Positions 50,434 to 61,029 of a stretch of 64,000 bases of DNA are shown here, piece after piece. The position numbers were made by a program, and so were the translations under genes. The notes beneath the pieces are model-generated. The model was not told where the DNA came from. It was given only the letters and a program-made list of their open reading frames with translations, and did no database searches. The stretch's first letter is position 1. Every line of letters starts with the position of its first letter. Source of the stretch: Parus major (taxonomy: Eukaryota; Chordata; Aves; Passeriformes; Paridae); contig NC_031796.1 of the NCBI RefSeq assembly GCF_001522545.3, positions 2,719,640-2,783,639 of the forward strand, in the 5' to 3' direction.

Positions 50434-53400
50434 GTCCTGCCGCGCAGGCCGGAGCGCTGCCGCGGAGGCTCCCACGGGCCGCATGGCAGGAAGGGCAGGT
50501 GGTCTCCCAAATCACCCACCCCAGCAGGCTGGTGGGGCAGAGCTCGGGCGGAGAAGTCCCAAAGCATCAGCTGGACACCAGAGTCAGACATGAGCCTGGA
50601 GGAGGAGGAGGTGGAGGACCCGTAAGTGAACGACAACCCCCAAGCCGCTCCCTTCCCGGGCCCCTGGCAGGCGGCAGGTCCAGGTCCCCAGGTTCCACCG
50701 TCACCGGCCCAGCCACACCCCAGCGTGTGCGTGGGTACCGGCATCCCGAACTGGAGCCCTGATCCCCCCCGGGAACATCCCGCTGCCATCCTCCCCGGGG
50801 GGACACTGACTTGTGCAGCAAAATCTCATTAAATCTGGGAACCGGTGGCGCACGGGTTTTGGGAGAGATGAAACGGGAGCGGGCAGGTGGCGAGCAGGGC
50901 TCCCACGGGAGGAGGCTCGTGGGTCCGGCAAGGGCGGATTCAGGCCCGTGGGAGCGGCCCCCCGTGTCCCACCCAGTGCTGCTCCCCAGAGCACCCCAGG
51001 CTCGGGCCGTGACCTTCACCCCATCGCTGCCGGTCCCCGCGTTTCGGGGAGCAGCACACGCGCCCCATCCGGCACGGGGGAGCTGCGGTGTTGGCAGCCG
51101 CCGGGGCCGGCGCCCATCGATCCCCGTCCGCGCCGGATAAAGGCGAGATGAGGAGCTGCTCTCGCCGCAGAGGTGATTTACACCCGGCGTCGAGTGAAAC
51201 CACCGGACGCCGGGAAGCGGCGGCAGCCGCCGCGCTGGCGAGGGGCCAGGGAGGTGTTAAGGCAGGGTGTCGAGGCAGGAGGGAGCAGCGGAGATCCTGG
51301 GGAATTCGGTCCCGGCAGCAGAGCCCTCTCCGGCAGTGCTGCAGGAACCGAGGGATGCGGTGGGGGCCCGGGACATCCTCTCCCTATGATGACAGGCGGC
51401 TCCTCATCCCTGTGGCCTCATCCCGAGCTGCCCCGGGTTCCCAGCAAGGGGGCAGGGCACGCCACGATGGGTTTGGTTTTTCCGCCGCTCCCCCGTGTGA
51501 AGCACCGGAGGGACCCGCAGCCGGTGCCGGGCTCTCACCCGTGCGCCGAGTTTGCGGGGTCTGAGGCCGCTCCGCAGCGCTCGGCTCCCGCTGCCGGCGG
51601 CAGGAATTAGGTCAGGAACGGCGGCGCCGCAGGGCGGGAGAAGCGGAGGCTCGGCTGCCGCGGCCGGGCTGGGCCCAGCCCCGGGGGGACCCTCCGGCAC
51701 CCCCACCCCAGCACGGCACCCGCGGAGGGGGAGATGGAACCCAGGTGCCATCCCAGTGCTCCAGGGGTGATGGGTTTAAAGAAAAAAAACCCCATCATTC
51801 CTTTTTTCCTTTATGCTGAATTTTTCGGTTAAAAAAAAAAAAAAAGTGCATCTTCACAGGCTGCGTATTTAGGTTGGGGTTTAAATGATTACTTTAGTTA
51901 TGAATTTTTTGGGGGAGCTGACAGCTCTGGCTGTCCTGCAGGGGCTGCACCTGGCACAGGTGAGCTTCATGGTGCGTGCCTTCGGCTCAGCCTTCACCCT
52001 CGATCTCCGGCTGAACCAGTGAGTGACCCGGGGGTCCTGGCAGGGGGGGCCGCCATGGGGCTGCTGGTGCCCCCCGGGAGGAGGGGAAGAGCTGGGGGTG
52101 CTCGGGGATGGGGGAGCTGTGCAGAACCATCCCAGCAGTGGGGGCTGAGCCGGGATGTGGAGCGGAGGGAGAGGGAGCCACGGGATGTCAGCACCCTCCC
52201 AAACTGGGGGGGTCCCGTGCTGGGGTGACTCCTTGTTTATGGATGGTGGGTGGTCTCCCACACCGGGGTGGTGCCCTGCACATGGATGGCTGCTGTCGTC
52301 TCCCTCTTCTCCTCTTCCTCCCCACCCCACGGCCTCTCACCCTCCTCCTGCTCCCGGCAGCCACCTCCTCGCCTCCCACTACGTGGAGCGGCACCTCGGC
52401 GCGGGCAGCAACGGCAGCCACAGCACGGTAAGATGTGTGCCAAGGTGTGCCAAACTGTGCCAGGGTGTGCCAAGGTGTGCCAAACTGTGCCAGGGTGTGC
52501 CAAGGTGTGCCAAACTGTGCCAAACTGTGCCAAGCTGTGCCAAACTGTGCCAAACCACGCTGTGCCGTGCTGTGCCCCACTGCACCATGCTGTGCCAAAC
52601 CCTGCCATGCCATGCTGTACCGGTGCAGGGGTTGTGGTGGCCAGCTCATAAATCCCACAGAACCCCAGGAATGGTCCCCAGCAGCTCAGCATGCTCCCAC
52701 CCACTGCCCTGGGTACCCCTGCCCTGCGGGGTGCTGCCATGGTGCTGGGGGCTGCTCCTCGAGGGGGGTCCCTGGGTGCTGTGGGCACCAGGCACACCCT
52801 GAGGGTGCCTGGCACTGCACCCCAGAACCCTCAGCCTGGGTGTGGCCCCTGGGGGTGCGGGGCAGGGCGGCAGCCGAGGCTCAGCGCCCGTCCCCGCTGC
52901 GCAGGGCGCGGGGGAGCACTGCTACTACCAGGGCCGGATCCGGGGGCAGCCCCGCTCCTTCGCCGCTCTCTCCAGCTGCCAGGGCCTGCGGTGAGTACCC
53001 CACTGCCCACAGGGGGGCCGGGGGGCTGCACCCCTCTGCACCCCGACACGCACATCTCTGTTTGCAGCGGGGTCTTCTCGGACGGCCGAGCCACGTACCT
53101 GATCGAGCCCCAGGCGGGCACCGAGCACGGGCAGGTGAGCGCTGGCACTGCCGTGTGCCTGCCCGAGCTCCCCAAGGCAGCTTTACAAGTCTGGCTGTGG
53201 CTTGGGGACAGCCATGGGGACACGGGGACGTGGCAGTCCCTTCCCATGGCCGTGACACAGCTCTCCCCGCGGCAGGGCCTGCGGCCACACATCGTCCAGC
53301 GCATCCCCAGCTGCCCCCGACTGGGTGAGGCTTCTCACAGAGCTCTTCCATTCGTGGCGGTGGCCTCAGTGGCCTCCTGGTGTCCCACCTCCTCTGTCCC

Positions 53401-53478
53401 TTCCCTCCAGGCTGCCTCTTCCCTGCGCTGAGCCAGCGTGTCCCTGGTGGGATACCAAAGCTGCGGCGGCGGCGGCAG
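50434..53478 (+). other. ADAM11: ADAM11 prodomain exons (2-8) and furin-type site
   Basis: Seven exons encode the prodomain: [13 protein letters not shown], a poly-Gly run from GGA repeats at the end of exon 2, [20 protein letters not shown] with an N-glycosylation site (NGS), [28 protein letters not shown], and a last exon ending KLRRRRQ. The four Arg are all CGG codons ending at the splice donor. Cleavage after RRRR by furin-type proteases is expected from the family. Confidence 0.9.
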
Positions 53479-56400
53479 GTTAGTGGGGACAACGGGGTAC
53501 ACACGGCAGGGGACAGAGAACATGGGCAGGGGACAATGTGCTTGACCCAGGCTGATTTCTGCCTGTTGGCCGGGGCTGCAGCCAGGCTCCTCCGTGGGTG
53601 TTAGGGTCGTGTTTGCAGGGTGCTGTTCCTGCCTGGGCTCAGGGATGTCCAGGGAACCCACTGGAATGTGCGACTGCATCCCAAAACCACCCAGTGGCTC
53701 TCCCGTATCCCAAACATCCCTGGGGGGGTCAGGAGCCCCAGCCGGGTGTCGGTGCCAGCTCAGCCTCGGGTTCCCACTGCAGGTCCGCCGAGCCCAGCAC
53801 ACGGTGCACAGCGAGACCAAGTACATCGAGCTGGCCGTGGTGAACGACCATCAGCTGGTGAGCGGGGGGTTCCCGGGGCTGGCGGGGGCGGTGAGGGGTC
53901 GGGCTGACCCCCCCAATCCCACCTGGCCCCTGCTGTGCCCCCAGTTCCTGCAGCTCCGAAAGTCCGTAGTTCTTACCAGCAACTTTGCCAAGTCCGTGGT
54001 CAACCTGGCTGACATGGTGAGGGGGGTCCCTGGAAGGAACCTGTCCCGGGGGGGTCCCTGGGAAGGATAATCCCCGGCATCTGATGGGTTTGTCCCTTGG
54101 GGGTTTCATTCTGCTTCATTCCCAAGGGATTTATCCCCATTGGGCTTATTCCTGGAGAGAATTTTCCCCCCACCCTGGTGGGTTTGTCCCTGGGGGGGTT
54201 ATCCTTGAGGGGACTGTTCCCAGCAGCTGGTGGATTTGTTCCCAGGGCATTTGTCCCTAGTTCCTGGTGGTTTATCCCGGGGGGGATGCTCAGCACCTGC
54301 TGGGTTGGTCCCTTGAGAGTTTGGCCCCAGGGGGTTTGTCCCACTCTTGTTTTTTCCCTTTGGCACCTGGCGGGTTTGTCCCACCGGTGCTTTGTCCCCG
54401 GGGAATGGTCCCTGGTGCCGGCCATGTGTGCCCAGCTCCTGAAATTGTCCACGCGGGTTTATCCCCAGTAGCTGCTGGGTTTGTCCGTGGGAGGGGGCGC
54501 GGCCCCAGCACCGTCCCTTTGTCCCCACAGATCTACAAGGAGCAGCTCAACACCCGCATCGTGCTGGTGGCCATGGAGACGTGGGCGGCCGAGGACCGGA
54601 TCCGGGTGGGGCAAGACTCCCTGGAGACCCTGAACGAGTTTGTGAAATACCGGCGAGAGGGGCTGGCAGAGCACAGTGACACCGTCCACCTCTTCTCGTG
54701 AGCGCTGTGCCCACGTGTCCCCTCCCCGGGGCCGGGGACCGCGTCCCCCGTCCCCACCATCCTCTTCCTCGCAGGGGTCGGACGTTTCAGAGCAGCCGCA
54801 GCGGCACCGCCTTTGTCGGGGGCATCTGCTCCCCTGCCCGCGCCGGGGGCGTCAACGAGGTGGGTGCGGGGAGACCCCCGAGCGGGGGGCTGGGGACAGG
54901 GACGGGGGTCCCTGCGGTGACACCGCGTCCCTCCCGGGCAGTACGGCAACGTGGCGGCCATGGCGGTGACACTGGCACAGACCCTGGGGCAGAACGTGGG
55001 CATGATGTGGAACAAGCACCGCACGGCCGCAGGTAACCCGCGGGGACGGGGGGACACCCCGCGGTGCCACCAGGCTGGCGGAGGGACAGTCAGCACCCCC
55101 AGCCCTCTCGTGTCCTCCCAGGGGACTGCCGCTGTCCGGACTCGTGGCTGGGCTGTATCATGGAGGACACAGGGTGGGTGCCCGCTCGGGGTGGCACTGC
55201 CGCATCCCCCGCCACACCTCGTGTCACCGCTGCCGGCTCCGGGTGTCTGGCAGTGCCCCCGGGCGAGGGCAGGGTGTGACGGTGTGACGGTGTGACAGTG
55301 ACCCCCATCCCACAGGTACTACCTCCCGCGGAAGTTCTCTCGCTGCAGCATCGATGAGTACAACCAGTTCCTGCAGGACGGCGGCGGCAGCTGCCTCTTC
55401 AACAAACCCCTGAAGGTAACGGCCCCCCCGGCCCCTCTGGGGGTCACAGTGGGGAGCGATGCTCTGGGGGTGGCTTCTGGGGTCCCTCGGGACTCGTGGT
55501 GTCCCCAGCCACAGCCAAGGCGCTGGTGCTGAACTCGCAGAGCGGGAGGAGCCTCGTGCCCGGCTGCAGTTCGGGGGTGCTGCCATTCCCCGGGGATGTG
55601 ATGCCCTTTCGGGGGGCTCATGGCAGCAGCTGGCTCAGGGGTCCCCAGCAGCTCTCGTGTGTTTGTCTCATGTCCCCCCTCGGTCCCGGCAGCTCCTGGA
55701 CCCTCCGGAGTGCGGCAATGGCTTCGTGGAGGCAGGAGAGGAGTGCGACTGCGGCTCGCTGGCGGTGAGCAGGGCCAGGGGGCTGCTCCCCCCGCTCTGG
55801 GGGGCTACCAGGGCTTCCAGGGGGCTGATGGCCTTGATTCCGGCTGCTGTCCCCGCAGGAGTGTGCGAGGAGCGGGGGAAACTGCTGCAAGAAGTGCACC
55901 CTGACCCATGACGCCATGTGCAGCGATGGGCTCTGCTGCAAGGGCTGCAAGGTGCGGCGCTGGGAGCATCCAGAGGGGCTCGGGGGGGCCAGGGTCCAGA
56001 TGTGGACCCAGTGGAGTCCTGTCCCATTCCTGATGAGTTGGGTTTGTGTCCCGGGCAGTACGAGCCACGTGGCGTGTCCTGCCGGGAGGCTGTGAACGAG
56101 TGTGACATCCCTGAGACCTGCACCGGGGACTCCAGCCAGGTGAGTGGGGCCGGGGGGACAGGTGGGACATGTGGGGCCTTGTGGCATCACCCAGCCTCTT
56201 CTCCATGTCCCCACAGTGTCCCCCCAACCTCCACAAGCTGGATGGATACTTCTGTGAGAACGAGCAGGTGAGTGCAGCCCAGCCTGGTGGGACACGGCCC
56301 TGGGGCTGGGCACATCCCCACGGGCTCCAGCATCGGGGCTTGTGGGTGTTGGAAGTGCATTTGGGACTGTTCGAGGACAGGGACAGGGCTTGGGGACGCC

Positions 56401-59045
56401 TGGTCTGGTGGAAGATGTCCATGGCAGGGGATGGAACTGGATGGGCTTAAAGGTCCCTTCCAACCCAAACCAGTCTGTGACTTTGTCAGCAACTGCAGCC
56501 ACAGCCGAGTCACACGTACACATGTGGCTGTGGGTTTTGGGGTTAGCAGGGGGCCCTGAGCCCCCACTGCTGTCCCGTGGCTCTGCACACAGGTGGCTCC
56601 TGATCCCAGTGCCACATGAGCCGGGGCAGTGGTCCTGGGACGAGCCACGGGGGAATGTGGGGGGCACGCTGTCCCTGCAGCACCTCCCTGCAGCACGTGT
56701 GTGTGAGCCCCTCTCCAGCCTCATCACCCCTCCCCAGTCCCCCTGACCCCTCTCCAGCCCCTGACCCCTCTCCAGCCCCTGGCCTTCCTCCTGTCCCCTG
56801 AGCCTCCTCCAGCCCTGACCCCTCTCTGCTCCCCGCAGGGACGATGCTACGGCGGGCGCTGCAAAACCCGGGACCGTCAGTGCAACGCGTTGTGGGGCCG
56901 CAGTGAGTGTTGGCCTGGGCTGGGGGGACACCGGGGGTGACCAGCAGGTGACACTCGCTCTCTGCCAGGCTCGGCCGAGCGTTTCTGCTATGAGAAGCTG
57001 AACGTGGAGGGGACGGAGCGGGGGAACTGCGGGCGCGAGGGCCTGGGCTGGCTGCAGTGCAACAAGCAGTGAGTGACCCCTGTCCCCCCGGCCCCTCCCG
57101 GTGCCACCCGCCCTCCTGGTGACACCACCGCTGCCTTGAAGGGACGTCCTCTGCGGCTTCCTCCTCTGCGCAAACATCTCGGGGTCTCCGCGGCTGGGGG
57201 AGCTCAGCGGGGAGATCGCCACCACCACCTTCTACCACCAGAACCGCTACGTGGACTGCAGGTAACCGTGCTGCCGTGGCACCGGCACGGCCCCGGGCCG
57301 CAGGGGTCCCGGTGTCACCCGCCGTGGCTGTCCTGGCACAGGGGCGGCCACGTGCAGCTGGTGGATGGCTCGGACCTGAGCTACGTGGAGGACGGGACGC
57401 CCTGCGGGCCCGGAATGCTCTGTCTCGACCGCAAATGCCTTCCAGCCACCGCCTTTAACTTCAGCTCCTGCCCCGGCAGCTGGGACGGGAAGATCTGCTT
57501 CGACCACGGGGTGAGGGGCGCGGCGGGGACAGGGGGACACTCGGGGGGGGTCACGGTGGCGGGGGGTGACGCCGTCCTCGCACAGGTTTGCAGCAATGAG
57601 GGGAAGTGCATCTGCCGGGCGGAGTGGACGGGGAAGGACTGCAGCGTCTACGACCCCATCCCGGAGCCGAAACCGACGGGGGAGACGGAGCGATACAAGG
57701 GTCCGTGTGCCCGCGGGGGACACGGGCTCCCTGCTGTCCCCAGGCCACACAGGCTGACCTGTCCCGCTTTGTCCCCAGCCACACCGGGGCTCCAGAGTGT
57801 CCCCCCCCACCCTGCTCAGCTGGGCACGGCTGGGTTTGTCCCCGCTCCCAGGTCCCCACGGCTCTGGGTCATCCCTGGGGCTGTGTCCCCGTGTCCCCGC
57901 ATCCCGTCCCCACCGAGGTGTGTCCCTGTGGCTGGGTTTGCCTCCCTCCCAGGTCCCCTCGGCACAACCCTGGGGCTGTGCCCTGATGTCCCCCTGTCCC
58001 CTCCCCACTGACATGTTCCCTGTGGCTGGGTTTGTCCCCTTCCCGAGTCCCCATGGCACTGGGGCATCCCTGGGGCTACGTCCTCATGTCCCCTTCCCAC
58101 TGACGTGTGACCCTGTCCCCTCCTCCCTGTCCCGTCTGTCACAGGTCCCAGTGGCACCAATATCATTATCGGCTCCATCGCGGGGGCCGTGCTGGTGGCT
58201 GCCATCGTCCTAGGGGGGACAGGCTGGGGATTTAAGTAAGCAGCCACCGCATGGCTCGTCCCCTCTGCTGCTGTCACCGGCCACGTCCCCTCTGCACAGC
58301 GTCACCGCTCCAGGGCCAGGCCGTGCCCTGCGGGGGCACTGCCAGTCTCCCCAGCTGGGCATCCCCTGCCGTGTGGCCTCTGGTCCCCGTGGCCCTGCCT
58401 TGTCCCCCGACCCTGCCTGGTCCCTTGTGCCAGCCCCTGCCTGACCCCTGGCCCTGCCTGCCCCGCCTGCATGTGCCATTGGGGTGTCACTGTCACCCGG
58501 ACCCCGTGGCCGTGTCTGTCCCCAAGCATGGGGTGCTGGGGCGGGGGCTGTGTCGGTGGCCCCCCCGTGTGTGCTCCTGCCTGGCACTGGGACACTGCTG
58601 CTGCCTGTGGGACCAGGGACTCTGGGGTGGGGGGGACACAGCAACGGGGACAGCGGGGACACGGGGGTGGCACTAATGCTCCTCTCCTCTCCCCCTGCCA
58701 CCCCCCCAAGGAACATCCGCCGAGGAAGGTACGACCCGGCGCAGCAGGGAGTGTAACCGTGTCCCCCCCATCGTCTCGTCACCGTCCGTGTCACCGTCAC
58801 CGTCCGGCAGCCTGACGGCGTGGGAGCCCCCGGGCCCGTCTGTCCGTGTGCTGTGTGTCCGGCCGTGCTGTCTCCATCTCTGTGCCCCCTCGGCTGAAGG
58901 GGAGCAGCGGCTGGGGGGGCCTGGCCGCAGCCCCCCCCCCGGTGCTGGCTCATTTCAGCTCAGTGTCCCCCCATGTGTCACCCCCCTGTCACAGCCTCCC
59001 ACTAAACGCACCCCACTTCTGTGTTGCAGGTCCGGGGGGGCCTGA
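50434..59045 (+). CDS. ADAM11: ADAM11, non-catalytic neuronal disintegrin/metalloprotease protein (26 of 27 exons visible)
   Basis: ADAM11 is a type I membrane protein at synapses, a family member of ADAM22/23, which bind LGI proteins. Exons: 50434-50621, 51942-52018, 52361-52427, 52905-52990, 53068-53134, 53276-53324, 53411-53478, 53783-53857, 53945-54016, 54531-54697, 54775-54859, 54942-55032, 55122-55173, 55316-55415, 55693-55764, 55859-55951, 56059-56139, 56217-56267, 56839-56902, 56969-57068, 57142-57261, 57342-57510, 57586-57700, 58145-58235, 58711-58728, 59030-59045. Phases join throughout (2234 nt, 743 residues). Order: prodomain, RRRRQ cleavage site, protease-like domain without HExxH, disintegrin, Cys-rich, EGF, membrane helix, short tail. 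Landmarks: [72 protein letters not shown]. The signal-peptide exon is missing. A second form ends at 58756. Confidence 0.95.
52432..52625. repeat. ADAM11: GTGCCAAAC/GTGTGCCAAG tandem repeat with 30-bp higher order
   Basis: About 17 copies of a 10-base unit (TGTGCCAAAC with variants). The first three sets form a 30-base higher-order unit AAGGTGTGCC-AAACTGTGCC-AGGGTGTGCC; later copies decay into TGCCATGC words. In ADAM11 intron 4, five bases after the exon donor. Confidence 0.9.
53783..55415 (+). other. ADAM11: ADAM11 metalloprotease-like domain (exons 9-15), zinc site lost
   Basis: [20 protein letters not shown] opens the domain (given in two pieces across 53783-53857). The place of the zinc motif HExxHxxGxxH reads [11 protein letters not shown] (54981-55013): all three His and the catalytic Glu are absent, as in human ADAM11. 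The domain ends in [15 protein letters not shown] and CLFNKPLK. It therefore serves binding, not proteolysis. Confidence 0.92.
54020..54530. repeat. ADAM11: degenerate GGTTTGTCCC minisatellite in ADAM11 intron 10
   Basis: The phrase CTGGTGGGTTTGTCCC and shorter GGTTTGTCCC recur about every 25-45 bases through the whole intron with many changes. This opens long Gly/Pro/Lys-rich frames on both strands that are not genes. Confidence 0.75.
55693..57700 (+). other. ADAM11: ADAM11 disintegrin, Cys-rich and EGF-like region (exons 16-24)
   Basis: Disintegrin: [19 protein letters not shown], then [29 protein letters not shown] and [17 protein letters not shown]. Cys-rich: [46 protein letters not shown] (with an N-glycosylation site). 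EGF-like: [19 protein letters not shown]. The donor of exon 24 is weak (G|GTCCGT). Confidence 0.92.
56424..56482 (+). mobile_element. CR1 LINE end fragment
   Basis: GGGGATGGAACTGGATGGGC, TTAAAGGTCCCTTCCAACCC match the sense CR1 3' end. In ADAM11 intron 19. Confidence 0.75.
57820..58120. repeat. ADAM11: 95-102-bp tandem repeat, 3 copies, ADAM11 intron 24
   Basis: Copies begin with GGCTGGGTTTG at 57828, 57930 and 58024, each continuing into CCCAGGTCCCC-like, CCCTGGGGCTGTG-like and CCCACTGA-like words. Confidence 0.85.
58145..58756 (+). other. ADAM11: ADAM11 membrane helix and read-through C-terminus
   Basis: Exon 25 encodes [20 protein letters not shown], a single membrane-spanning helix. Exon 26 starts NIRRG. 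If its donor (AG|GTACGA at 58729) is not used, translation goes on to RYDPAQQGV and TAA at 58754-58756, a tail like those of ADAM22/23 family members. If it is used, exon 27 (59030) adds RSGGA and TGA, the tail I recall for human ADAM11. Confidence 0.85.
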
Positions 59046-59089
59046 GCGGGGCCGCTCTGCCCCACCCCCCCAGCGCCTCATTAACAGCA

Positions 59090-59095
59090 ATTAAA
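59090..59095 (+). terminator. ADAM11: ADAM11 proximal poly(A) signal (ATTAAA)
   Basis: ATTAAA 45 bases after the TGA of exon 27 and 334 bases after the TAA of the longer form. A more distal AATAAA lies at 61019-61024. Confidence 0.4.
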
Positions 59096-60532
59096 TGGGG
59101 CGGCGCTGCCGAGGGTCCAGCCGAGGAGGAGAGCGGGGGGTGGCACCGGGACCGCCCCCCGGCCCCCCCCGCACCGCCACGAATGTACGGGGACCCCCGG
59201 CCCCCCGGGCTGGCGGCACTCGGCACTGGATGAATGAATGTACCCGAGGGGCCAGCGGGGAGCCCCGGCCCCACATCCCCCCCTGCCCTCCAGCAGCATC
59301 TTCCAGCCGGGGGCCTGCACCCCGAAAGGCAGGCCAGGGTCCCCAGGACCAGACCAGTGTCCCCAGTACGAGGCCAGTGCCCCTTCCCAGTTCAGGGCCT
59401 GGAGTCGTGTCCCTGCCACCCCCGTGCCTGGGCTGGGTCCGACGGGGGCCAAATCCTGCACCCCCAGATGTGCCTCCCCGGCTCCCCAAAGCAGCTCAAC
59501 AGCCCCGTGTGGGGTTTGTCCCCTCAGATTCTCCCCCCCTGTCATGGCTGCACCCCCAAGCCATGGGACCCCGAAGTGGCCAGAGGTGGGACAGGCACAG
59601 CTCTCCTTCAAGGCTTCCCCCTCTCAGGCAGGCGAACTCCAAACTGGTGACACTGGAGTTGGGGGGACAGAAGGGCCCCCCGGGGGGGACCAGGACACAG
59701 GTTGAGCCCTGGGCTGGGGACACAGGGCTGCTTGCTGGGTGGCACTTGTCACCCCAGCCCCAGGGCAGGCTTGTGGCACCCGTTCCCCCCGGACTGGGCG
59801 TCCCCCACCCCCTGGCAGGTTGTGGGGAGGCATCACCCTCTCCCTGTGGCACGTGGCACATGTCACCCTGCATGGGGTGGCTCTAGAGAGCCACCCAAAG
59901 CACAGCACCTCGGAGCACTGGGGGCCACACAGATCCCTTTAACCACTGGTGACACTCAGCATGGAGGGGGGACATCCCTGGTGACACTTGGTGACACATC
60001 CCGGTGTGTGTGTGTGTGTGGGGGGACACTCCCGGGGACACTCAGCACGGGGACAATGGGGGATGATAGCCATTGTCCATGGCAGTGTCAGGGTGTCCCC
60101 TCTGTGTCCCCTCCTTGCCCGGTGTCCCTGCCCACCACTGGGCCCCTTTGCCATGGAGACAGAGAGTGACCAATGGTGTCCCCAAGCCCAGCCATGGCCA
60201 AAGCGTGCGGTGGCGCCCAGCCCGGTGTGACAGCCCCACTGGGCACCCACGAGTGCCGTGGCTGCGGTGGCAGCCCAGGGGACAGGGTGGGAGGTGACAG
60301 CAGGAGGGGGTGGCTGGACATCCCCTGGCTTCGCAGGCGGCTTCTCGTGTGACGTATCAGCACTGGGAGATGTGGGGACCTGGGACCACCGTGGAGCGTG
60401 GGATCAACCCCCCATCTCTATCACTGTCACCACAGTGTCCCCACAGCTGCCACAGTCACAGTGCTGGGGTGCTCCCCGAGGCGAGGGGACACCCCTGGTT
60501 CAGAGCAAACCGTTGTCACTGGGTTTGGGGAC

Positions 60533-60572
60533 ATTAATATATATATATATGTGTGTATATATATATATAAAT
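60533..60572. repeat. (TA)n palindromic microsatellite
   Basis: TTAATATATATATATATGTG then TGTATATATATATATAAATA: two TA blocks around GTGTG, able to form a hairpin. Confidence 0.85.
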
Positions 60573-60626
60573 ATTGGGATTTTTCTTAACGATTTTAACG
60601 CTGTCAGGGCGGGAGGGCCCGTGGCG

Positions 60627-60666
60627 GGGGGGGGGGGGGGGGGCGGGGGGGGGGGGGGGGGGGGGC
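60627..60666 (+). repeat. poly(G) tract, G-quadruplex candidate
   Basis: About 38 G in 40 bases, broken by two C. The exact length is likely to be a sequencing estimate. In the 3' region of ADAM11. Confidence 0.9.
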
Positions 60667-60883
60667 ACCCGGTGCTTCCAGAGCCAAGAGAGCAAAGCCC
60701 CCCCAGCCCCCGCTGCTCCCACGGGCCCCGTTCCGTCCCGGGGACGAGCACAGCGGGGTGGGGTCCCCGTCCCCCCCTCTCCGCACCGCCGCCACCCCGC
60801 ACCGCCTGCTCCGCTACCGCCGGGCCCGGCGGGACCCCCGCGCCCGCCCGGCCTCAGCTCCCGCTTTGCACGTGCTGGGAGCC

Positions 60884-60992
60884 GCTCCGGGCTCGGTCCC
60901 GGCTCCGGGCTCGGTCCTGGCTCCGGGCTCGGTCCCGGCTCCGGGCTCGGTCCCGGCTCCGGGCTCGGTCCTGGCTCCGGGCTCGGCCGCCT
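60884..60992. repeat. 18-bp tandem repeat (GGCTCCGGGCTCGGTCCC), 6 copies
   Basis: Six copies at a strict 18-base period, with T for C at one place in copies 2 and 5. Encodes Ala-Pro-Gly-Ser-Val-Pro-type or Arg-Ala-Arg runs if read, which is not expected. Confidence 0.92.
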
Positions 60993-61018
60993 CCTGCAAT
61001 GTCGCAGAATTTATTTAC

Positions 61019-61024
61019 AATAAA
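61019..61024 (+). terminator. ADAM11: distal poly(A) signal (AATAAA), probable ADAM11 3' end
   Basis: AATAAA about 2 kb after the exon 27 stop, in a short AT-rich patch (TTTATTTACAATAAAG) within very GC-rich DNA. This would give a 3' UTR of about 2 kb, a common size for this gene. Confidence 0.45.
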
Positions 61025-61029
61025 GATTT

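Noticed and set aside
60574..61023. Gly- or Pro-rich frames over the poly(G) tract and the 18-bp repeat
   Set aside because: Pure repeat translation after the ADAM11 stop codons.
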